Assembly: GCA_902784025.1 (NCBI GenBank)
Contig: CACZTF010000024.1
Coordinates: 1-6,018, forward strand
DNA length: 6,018 bases
Source of the DNA: an uncultured Lachnospiraceae bacterium
Lineage (GTDB): Bacteria > Bacillota > Clostridia > Lachnospirales > Lachnospiraceae
Direction: 5' to 3'
A program made the position numbers and the translations under genes. Below, piece by piece: positions 1-4,747 of this stretch. Positions within the stretch are counted from its first letter, which is position 1, and each line of letters opens with the position of its first letter. The notes beneath the pieces are model-generated. The model had not been told where the DNA came from and ran no database searches. It saw nothing but the letters and a program-made list of their open reading frames with translations.

Positions 1-13
1 AACAGTATGATAT

Positions 14-86
14 GCTACTGTGGCTCAGTTGGTAGAGCAGCTGATTCGTAATCAGCAGGTCACCGGTTCAAGTCCGGTCAGTAGCT
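14..86 (+). tRNA. trnT: tRNA-Thr, anticodon CGU
   Basis: Complete cloverleaf. The acceptor stem GCTACTG (14-20) pairs perfectly with CAGTAGC (79-85) and is followed by discriminator T86. The D stem is 23-26/35-38. The anticodon stem is GCTGA/TCAGC (40-44/52-56) with loop TTCGTAA, which puts anticodon CGT at 47-49 to read ACG threonine codons. The variable loop is 5 nt, and the T arm ACCGG-TTCAAGT-CCGGT is at 62-78. CCA is not encoded (TGC follows T86), so it must be added by tRNA nucleotidyltransferase. Only 13 bases precede the gene and no correctly placed promoter is visible, so it is probably transcribed from a promoter or tRNA cluster to the left of the window. Confidence 0.97.
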
Positions 87-111
87 TGCGCGAATGCTTC
101 CAAAGCCATGC

Positions 112-176
112 AGATACAAGAAGAGAAAGCCCGTTACAAGCTCTGTTTGTATACGGGATTTCTTTTTCTTGTATCT
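112..176 (+). terminator. Probable intrinsic terminator of tRNA-Thr inside a long hairpin
   Basis: The core stem CCCGT-TACAA (130-139) pairs with TTGTA-T-ACGGG (147-157) with one bulged T (152) and a 7-nt loop, GCTCTGT. A T-rich tract follows directly (159-170, broken only by two Cs), as in a Rho-independent terminator. The flanks then continue to pair: AGATACAAGAA (112-122) with TTCTTGTATCT around 166-176, and GAAA (125-128) with TTTC (159-162). This gives roughly 27 paired bases in all with one G:T, one G/A mismatch and small bulges. Because the left arm is A-rich and the right arm T-rich, it could work in both directions, although no minus-strand gene ends here. It lies 26 nt after tRNA-Thr. 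Confidence 0.6.
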
Positions 177-192
177 ATAGGGCTTCAGCCTG

Positions 193-225
193 CGACAGCG
201 AGTGAGCCTGCTCACGAGCCTGTCG
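193..225 (+). other. GC-rich hairpin with tandem G:A pairs
   Basis: The inner stem GTGAG (202-206) pairs with CTCAC (211-215) across a CCTG loop. Below it are opposed G200/A217 and A201/G216, which could form tandem sheared G:A pairs. Next come C199-G218, a bulged C219, and the outer stem CGACAG (193-198) with CTGTCG (220-225). No T run follows, so it is not a standard terminator. It is best read as the second arm of the structured interval between the two tRNA genes. Confidence 0.5.
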
Positions 226-252
226 GGCATGGCTTCCAAATACAAAAAACTA

Positions 253-281
253 TTGCATCACGCCCTGTTTTGTCATACAAT
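253..281 (+). promoter_or_regulatory. Possible sigma-70-type promoter for tRNA-Gly
   Basis: TTGCAT (253-258) as a -35 and TACAAT (276-281, five of six to consensus) as a -10 are separated by 17 bases. Transcription would start near 288, about 13 bases before the mature tRNA. The -35 is weak (three of six). Support is the -10 quality, the correct spacing and the upstream terminator, which would otherwise leave tRNA-Gly poorly transcribed. Confidence 0.45.
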
Positions 282-300
282 ATAACATATTTTCAAGTTC

Positions 301-371
301 GCACGTATAGTTCATCGGTAGAACACCGGCTTCCCAAGCCGGGGAGGCGGGTTCGATTCCCGTTACGTGCT
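301..371 (+). tRNA. trnG: tRNA-Gly, anticodon CCC
   Basis: Complete 71-nt cloverleaf. The acceptor GCACGTA (301-307) pairs perfectly with TACGTGC (364-370), and the discriminator is T371. The D stem is GTTC/GAAC (310-313/321-324). The anticodon stem CCGGC/GCCGG (326-330/338-342) carries loop TTCCCAA, with anticodon CCC at 333-335 for GGG codons. The variable loop is 4 nt, and the T stem is 347-351/359-363 with loop TTCGATT and one G:T pair. CCA is not encoded. A run of nine T (371-379) starts at the discriminator and may act as the release tract for this transcript; its last two T are also the first two bases of the next promoter's -35 box. Confidence 0.97.
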
Positions 372-377
372 TTTTTT

Positions 378-407
378 TTGACATTACTTCTGAAAATATT
401 ATATAAT
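378..407 (+). promoter_or_regulatory. Perfect-consensus sigma-70-type promoter upstream of pyrE
   Basis: TTGACA (378-383) and TATAAT (402-407) both match the vegetative sigma factor consensus exactly, with an 18-base spacer. The expected start is near 414, leaving a leader of about 99 nt before the pyrE ATG at 513. The -35 box overlaps the T run at the end of tRNA-Gly. A promoter this strong on a biosynthetic gene usually implies control by a repressor or an attenuator; the direct repeat at 417-449 is a candidate site. Confidence 0.85.
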
Positions 408-410
408 CCC

Positions 411-449
411 TGATAGAAAAACGGTCATGTTTTATCAAAAAACGGTCAT
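411..449. repeat. 21-base-period direct repeat in the pyrE leader, possible operator
   Basis: The 12-mer AAAAACGGTCAT occurs at 417-428 and 438-449, exactly 21 bases apart. On the minus strand, the 9-mers at 417-425 and 438-446 read ACCGTTTTT with a 12-base gap. This matches eight of nine positions of the LytTR-domain site consensus as I remember it, and the 9-12-9 spacing is that family's hallmark. The first copy also sits within an imperfect inverted repeat (411-418 with 430-437, one G:T). The site lies just past the predicted transcription start. Repeats are seen; operator function is inference. Confidence 0.45.
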
Positions 450-512
450 ATGATCCATAAGGCTGTTGTTTGCTTTTTCATGATACGGTATCTGAATGCA
501 CAGGAGAGTTCT

Positions 513-1196
513 ATGGAAAAATACAAGCAGGATTTTATTGATTTTATGACCGAATGCAACGTATTGCAATTCGGTGATTTTACGTTGAAAAGCGGAAGAA
601 GATCACCTTTTTTTATGAATGCCGGACTTTACGTTACAGGCAGCCAGCTTAAAAGACTTGGCGAATATTATGCAAAGGCTATACATGAATGCTTCGGAGA
701 TGATTTTGATGTTCTTTTCGGCCCGGCATATAAAGGCATACCTTTAAGCGTTGCAACTGCCATGGCATACAGCGATTTATACGGCAAAGAGATCAGATAC
801 TGTTCGAACAGAAAAGAGATAAAAGATCACGGAGATGCCGGTATTATGCTGGGAAGCCCTCTGAAAGACGGTGACAGGGTTATTATAATAGAAGATGTGA
901 CAACATCCGGGAAATCAATACAGGAGACATTTCCTATAATAACATCCCAGGCGGATATAAAGATAGTGGGCATGATGGTATCATTAAACCGGCTGGAACA
1001 CGGTCTTAAAAGTGATGATAAAACAGCACTGGACGAACTTTCCGAGGAATACGGCTTTCCGGCAAAGTCCATAGTGACCATGGCTGATGTAATTGAAATG
1101 CTGTATGAAAACCCGGACGGAGGCAAAGCCGTAATTACTGACGAGATAAAAAAAGCATTGGATGAGTATTATGAAGAATATGGGGTAAAGGGGTAA
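513..1196 (+). CDS. pyrE: Orotate phosphoribosyltransferase
   Basis: Cytosolic enzyme of pyrimidine synthesis: orotate + PRPP gives OMP + pyrophosphate. At 227 residues it is the long form of PyrE (compare E. coli, 213). Visible signatures are LKSGRRSPFF (25-34), FGPAYKGIPL (69-78), the flexible catalytic loop RKEIKDHG (100-107, with the Lys and His expected for the active site), and the PRPP-binding motif VIIIEDVTTSGKS (123-135, acidic pair E127/D128). The ATG at 513 is chosen because AGGAGA (502-507) lies 5 nt upstream; the frame is open back to an ATG at 450, but that has no ribosome binding site and would add 21 atypical residues. It is the first gene after the consensus promoter at 378-407. 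A VanZ-family gene follows 28 nt after the stop, suggesting co-transcription. No other pyr gene is present. Identification is secure. Confidence 0.96.
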   Translation: MEKYKQDFIDFMTECNVLQFGDFTLKSGRRSPFFMNAGLYVTGSQLKRLGEYYAKAIHECFGDDFDVLFGPAYKGIPLSVATAMAYSDLYGKEIRYCSNRKEIKDHGDAGIMLGSPLKDGDRVIIIEDVTTSGKSIQETFPIITSQADIKIVGMMVSLNRLEHGLKSDDKTALDELSEEYGFPAKSIVTMADVIEMLYENPDGGKAVITDEIKKALDEYYEEYGVKG

Positions 1197-1224
1197 TCAG
1201 TGTTTTACTCTTTTGATTGGTAAA

Positions 1225-1716
1225 ATGGCTTATAAAAACGAAAAAGTAAGAAAGTGGCAGGTATCCGCTATCTTACTTTTTATCTTATATCTGTTCGGAC
1301 TGTCTTATTTTCTTTTTTTTGCCTCTTTTCTGGGAAGAACGGGGGAGGAGGTTTTTTACCTGAACGGCCTGCCTCTTTACGGCGACTATAATCTGGTGCC
1401 GTTTAAGGTAATAAAGCTGTTTGTGGTGAATATGGACATAGTTCCTTTTCATATGTTTTTTCTGAATATATTCGGAAATGTTTTATGTTTTATGCCTTTT
1501 GGCTTTTTGCTTAAGGCAGCAACGGGCAACAAACTAAAGATAGGGTGGTGTATTGCAGCAGCAGCAGGAACAAGCGCATTTTTCGAGTTTCTGCAATACA
1601 GATTTGCCGTGGGCGTAGGGGATATAGATGATATAATGTTAAACACCGGCGGAGCAGCTTTGGGTTTTTTGGTGTATAACCTGATCTTATCAGCGGTACG
1701 CAAAAAAAGCGGATGA
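1225..1716 (+). CDS. VanZ-family integral membrane protein
   Basis: A 163-residue hydrophobic protein with the conserved VanZ-family pattern: NLVPF (56-60), NIFGNVLCFMPFG (81-93), EFLQ (121-124) and DIDDIMLNTGG (133-143). Membrane segments are likely near 13-36, 75-97, 106-120 and 141-158, after a basic cytoplasmic N-terminus. VanZ itself gives low-level teicoplanin resistance in the vanA cluster by an unclear mechanism; most chromosomal members, like this one, have no known substrate, and no van genes are nearby. The start is uncertain: ATG 1225 is preferred, but its Shine-Dalgarno is poor (only GG of TTGG). An in-frame TTG at 1213 would add four residues and has no better site. Weak initiation and the 28-nt gap suggest translation partly depends on pyrE. 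The next gene begins 22 nt after the stop. Confidence 0.88.
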   Translation: MAYKNEKVRKWQVSAILLFILYLFGLSYFLFFASFLGRTGEEVFYLNGLPLYGDYNLVPFKVIKLFVVNMDIVPFHMFFLNIFGNVLCFMPFGFLLKAATGNKLKIGWCIAAAAGTSAFFEFLQYRFAVGVGDIDDIMLNTGGAALGFLVYNLILSAVRKKSG

Positions 1717-1738
1717 TCAGTGTCTTGGAGAATAACAG

Positions 1739-2071
1739 ATGTCGGAAAAGACCGGTAGAAAAGTATACAAAAAAAGTATTTTTTTTCAAAAAAAGCCTTC
1801 AGTTAAGGGGCTTGTTTCCATAGTGTTGGGGATAATATGTGTCCTGATAATAATAGCAGGGCTTGTTTATTCATATCTGAGCGGCGGAGAGGCCGGTAAG
1901 ACTGTGGGAAGTATGGCACTTACAGCTCTTTTAGTGTCTTGCGTAGGGCTTTATTTTGCATTCTCCGGATTTAAAGAAGATGAAAAAAATTATCTTCCCT
2001 GCAAGATAGGTGTGATATGGTGCGGTTGTGTGGCGGTATTTGTCATATTCTTATTTTTTATAGGTCTTTAA
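1739..2071 (+). CDS. Small membrane protein with three predicted helices (resembles DUF6142)
   Basis: 110 residues: a basic, charged N-terminus (1-23, rich in Lys), then hydrophobic stretches at about 24-46, 57-77 and 88-109, with GGEAGKTVG (49-57) in the first loop and a charged loop (FKEDEKN, 78-84). The lysine-rich start followed by G-x-x-S-I-V-L-G and a YLSGGEAG-like loop recalls the clostridial DUF6142 family, but I recall that from memory and could not check it. No catalytic motif is seen and no function can be assigned. The ATG at 1739 has a good site, GGAGA at 1727-1731. It lies 22 nt after the VanZ-family gene and probably closes the pyrE operon, since a 124-nt gap with weak hairpins follows. 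Confidence 0.8.
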   Translation: MSEKTGRKVYKKSIFFQKKPSVKGLVSIVLGIICVLIIIAGLVYSYLSGGEAGKTVGSMALTALLVSCVGLYFAFSGFKEDEKNYLPCKIGVIWCGCVAVFVIFLFFIGL

Positions 2072-2072
2072 A

Positions 2073-2118
2073 GATCATACGGAAGGATGATCAGTGCCAG
2101 GACAGCACAGACTTTTTT
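2073..2118 (+). terminator. Weak terminator-like region after the 110-residue membrane protein
   Basis: GATCAT (2073-2078) pairs with ATGATC (2087-2092) across an 8-nt loop. GTGC (2094-2097) then pairs with GCAC (2105-2108), and four bases later there is a run of six T (2113-2118). The second stem is only four base pairs, so termination would be inefficient at best. The remaining gap to 2195 contains a palindrome, TTGATATCAA (2167-2176), and a -10-like TTTAAT (2162-2167) with no good -35. Readthrough into the aminopeptidase gene is therefore possible. Confidence 0.28.
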
Positions 2119-2195
2119 ATGTTATAGGGAATGCGGGCTAAAAGAAAGATTATCTGTAACGTTTAATTGATATCAAATCATAAAGGATTTTAAGA

Positions 2196-4154
2196 ATGGA
2201 TAATAAATTTGAAATCTGGTTCTCTCAGGTAGATACATTTCTTTCAACACTTGAAAAAGCGTATAATGCCATGAACGTAGGGTCTAAAGATCTGATCCCC
2301 TTAAACAGGGAACTGTATTCCGGGATATTAGGCGATGATTACGATCATTCTTTTGTAAATCCCAAGTTTTCCGATTATATGCTGGGGGGCGGTTACGGAA
2401 AGCTGTGCTCATTTGTTTCCGCGGAGATGTATTCCCTCATAGGATACAGATTCGATAAAAAGAGAAGCCTGACAGAGCATTTTCTGAATATGTATGAGGA
2501 TATCAGAACGCTCTATAATAAAGGAGAATTAACGTATGATCCATTTTATAACCGCATATATGAGTATCTTTATACATCGGCTGATGCACTTTATGAGGAC
2601 CGTATAAAGGATATGCTCTATCCCCATTCCAATGTTGCTGATCAGATAATAACTGGAGACAGTCTGGGAGACGTTTCTTATCTCTACAGATTTGGAGAAT
2701 ATATCACTGACACTGAGATCAGGACTGCAAGATATTTAAATCTCCTTTCCAAAGAAAAACTTCAGCTCATGGCAGATACATTTACAGACGGATACCGCAG
2801 GGGCTTTGAGAACATGGGACGTCCTTTCGAAAAAAAGAAGACGGTAGGTATCATTTATAAGCTGGGATTTGAAAGACTTGTACGGGCAGAGATAGAGTCA
2901 TTTAAAAAAATGGGATTAAAAGCAACCGTATTCAGGACGCCAAGAAGCGCAGTCATCTCACAGGGCGGCAGGAAAAACGGATTTTTCGGGGCAGTGCCCA
3001 ATCATCAGGCAGAGTATGATCATAAGAATGATGCGTTGTTCTTTTATGATGATCAGCTGATAAAGAAGAAACTGGATGCACTGGAAAAGGCTTATGATAA
3101 ATACGCGGAATTTGCTGATGTATACGGCGGACCTGCAGTTATGGAGGTGTTCGGGGAAGTACCATTTGATTATAAGGAATCCGGATATGAACTTGTGCCC
3201 GCAGACAGACAGAAAAGACTGGGGATCGGGTATATCACTGAAGCGGCAGCCATAACGAACCGGTATATAAAAGGTGAGGAGCGTTCATTTACCATGATTG
3301 CTTATCCCACCCCTGATATAGGCGATGATTTCAAAGAGATATTTAACGAGACCATAAGATTAAATACACTTGATAATGATCTGTATATATCTGTACAGCA
3401 AAAGATGATAGATGTTCTGAATCAGGCGTCGTTTGTAAATGTCAAGGGTGCCGGTGATAACGGGACAGATATTACCGTAGAGCTTCTCAGGGTAAATGAT
3501 CCGGATAAGGAAGAGAATTTTGAGAATTGTGTGGCTGACGTAAATATACCTGTCGGAGAGGTTTTTACATCTCCTGTACTGTCAGGAACGAATGGTGTAT
3601 TGCATGTGGGCAGGGTTTTTCTGAACGGATTTGAATACAAGGATCTCAGGATAGAGATAAAGGACGGTTTTACAAAAAACTATTCCTGCGGCAACTTTTC
3701 CGATCCGGAAAAAGGCAGAGAATATTTTAAAAAGAATGTGCTGTTTGATCATGACAGTCTTCCCATAGGAGAGTTTGCCATAGGAACAAATACCACTGCT
3801 TATGCAATGGCCAAAAAATATGATATCCTGCATGTGCTGCCTATATTGATAGCGGAAAAGACAGGTCCTCATTTTGCCCTGGGCGATACATGTTACTCAC
3901 ATGCCGAAGATATAAAGGTGTATAATCAAAACGGAAAAGAAATAGTCGCCAAGGACAACGAGGTATCATGCCGGAGAAAAGAAGATGAGAGGAGTGCATA
4001 CTTTAACTGTCATACGGATATCACCATTCCCTACGAAGAACTGGGGAATCTTTCGGCGGTCATGGATGACGGGACAAAGATTGTGATCATAGAAAACGGG
4101 CGGTTTGTTCTGCCGGGAACGGAGCTGTTGAATGCTCCGCTTGATAATTTGTGA
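2196..4154 (+). CDS. M29-family metallo-aminopeptidase with long N-terminal extension
   Basis: A 652-residue protein whose C-terminal part (about 213-652) matches thermophilic aminopeptidase family M29 (AmpS/AmpT/PepS), two-metal exopeptidases that release N-terminal residues from peptides. Candidate metal ligands sit in the family motifs: E455 in NIPVGEVFTSP (450-460), E526 in PIGEFAIGTN (523-532), H559 in GPHFALGDTCY (557-567, Y567 as the likely active-site Tyr), and H606/D608 in HTD. A C-terminal strand region with DDGTKIVIIENGRF (624-637) ends the fold. Usual members are about 410 residues; here roughly 210 extra, mostly helical and Tyr-rich residues precede the domain, with no signal peptide or membrane segment, so a cytosolic enzyme is expected. 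Start: ATG 2196 follows AAAGGA (2182-2187) at good spacing. Family assignment is firm; substrate and the role of the extension are unknown. Confidence 0.87.
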   Translation: MDNKFEIWFSQVDTFLSTLEKAYNAMNVGSKDLIPLNRELYSGILGDDYDHSFVNPKFSDYMLGGGYGKLCSFVSAEMYSLIGYRFDKKRSLTEHFLNMYEDIRTLYNKGELTYDPFYNRIYEYLYTSADALYEDRIKDMLYPHSNVADQIITGDSLGDVSYLYRFGEYITDTEIRTARYLNLLSKEKLQLMADTFTDGYRRGFENMGRPFEKKKTVGIIYKLGFERLVRAEIESFKKMGLKATVFRTPRSAVISQGGRKNGFFGAVPNHQAEYDHKNDALFFYDDQLIKKKLDALEKAYDKYAEFADVYGGPAVMEVFGEVPFDYKESGYELVPADRQKRLGIGYITEAAAITNRYIKGEERSFTMIAYPTPDIGDDFKEIFNETIRLNTLDNDLYISVQQKMIDVLNQASFVNVKGAGDNGTDITVELLRVNDPDKEENFENCVADVNIPVGEVFTSPVLSGTNGVLHVGRVFLNGFEYKDLRIEIKDGFTKNYSCGNFSDPEKGREYFKKNVLFDHDSLPIGEFAIGTNTTAYAMAKKYDILHVLPILIAEKTGPHFALGDTCYSHAEDIKVYNQNGKEIVAKDNEVSCRRKEDERSAYFNCHTDITIPYEELGNLSAVMDDGTKIVIIENGRFVLPGTELLNAPLDNL

Positions 4155-4229
4155 TCTTTTTTGACACCGGAAAAGGGAAAAATTTTTTTGACCCCATGCA
4201 TAATAATATTTAGAAAAAGGAGAAATAAT

Positions 4230-4736
4230 ATGGCTCAGGTTGGAATAGTAATGGGAAGCGATTCGGATATGCCGGTTATGTCTAAAGCGGCTGATTTTTT
4301 GGAGAAGATGGGCATATCTTATGATATGCGTATCATTTCTGCCCACAGGGAACCGGATGTGTTTTTTGAATATGCAAAAACAGCAGAGGAGAAGGGATTT
4401 AAGGTCATCATAGCAGGAGCAGGCATGGCGGCGCATTTACCCGGTATGTGTGCGGCTATCTTTCCCATGCCGGTTATCGGGATACCTATGTATAATGATG
4501 CTTTGAGCGGTGAGGATGCTCTTTACTCTATCCTGCAGATGCCCCCCGGGATACCGGTGGCGACAGTGGCTCTTAACGGAGGAAAGAATGCCGGGATACT
4601 TGCGGCAAAGATGCTGGCCATGTCAGATTCTGGGCTGCTTGAAAAGCTTAAGGCATTTACTGCAGAAATGAAAGCAGAGGTAGAGGCTAAGGATGCAAAA
4701 CTCCGGGAAACAGGGTATAAAGAATATAAGAAGTGA
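4230..4736 (+). CDS. purE: N5-carboxyaminoimidazole ribonucleotide mutase
   Basis: 168-residue cytosolic enzyme of purine synthesis converting N5-CAIR to CAIR. Motifs: MGSDSDMPVM (8-17, with S10 and D13), ISAHREP (36-42, the catalytic His39-Arg40 pair), and AGAGMAAHLPGM (62-73, His69). The substrate loop ALSGEDALYSILQMPPGIPVA follows at 91-111. E. coli and Bacillus have GGAAHLPGM; the Gly-to-Met change at 66 is a form I associate with clostridia. Length and motif order fit class I PurE, which needs a PurK-made substrate; a class II enzyme taking AIR and CO2 directly cannot be ruled out without alignment, and no purK is in the window. The start at ATG 4230 has AAAAAGGAGA (4214-4223) upstream; earlier in-frame ATGs lack such a site. 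purM begins 11 nt after the stop. Confidence 0.95.
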   Translation: MAQVGIVMGSDSDMPVMSKAADFLEKMGISYDMRIISAHREPDVFFEYAKTAEEKGFKVIIAGAGMAAHLPGMCAAIFPMPVIGIPMYNDALSGEDALYSILQMPPGIPVATVALNGGKNAGILAAKMLAMSDSGLLEKLKAFTAEMKAEVEAKDAKLRETGYKEYKK

Positions 4737-4747
4737 GAGGTGCGGTT

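Larger units (their letters stand above)
96..240. repeat. Structured inter-tRNA element with flanking direct repeats (MITE-like or structured RNA)
   Basis: The 9-mer GCTTCCAAA occurs at 96-104 and again at 232-240. Directly inside it, GCCATGC (105-111) is complementary to GCATGGC (227-233), which overlaps the right direct repeat by two bases. Between these arms lie two hairpins: a long one at 112-176 that starts immediately after the left arm, and a GC-rich one at 193-225. If transcribed, the whole would fold as a closed three-way junction of about 129 nt. The direct repeats bordering an inverted repeat also resemble a small non-autonomous insertion with a target duplication, but the inverted arms are offset by two bases relative to the repeat borders. 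No convincing coding frame was found. The components are seen in sequence; the nature of the element is inference. Confidence 0.5.

Noticed and set aside
6..11. TATGAT as a -10 box for tRNA-Thr
   Set aside because: It ends two bases before the mature tRNA 5' end, so transcription would start inside the tRNA; no -35 can be judged at the window edge.
20..413. Short + strand open frames across the tRNA genes and their spacer
   Set aside because: They run through two certain tRNA genes and the hairpins, have no ribosome binding sites and show no protein character.
450..512. Upstream in-frame ATG extending PyrE by 21 residues
   Set aside because: No Shine-Dalgarno before 450, the added residues do not resemble the PyrE N-terminus, and AGGAGA is well placed before ATG 513.
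4120..4139. Hairpin CGGAGC/GCTCCG at the end of the aminopeptidase gene as a terminator
   Set aside because: It lies inside the coding sequence and the T run starts 17 bases after the stem, too far for intrinsic termination.
3966..4436. Minus-strand open frame opposite the aminopeptidase end and the purE start
   Set aside because: It is opposite conserved motifs of two genes and crosses their intergenic gap, with no ribosome binding site or family signature.
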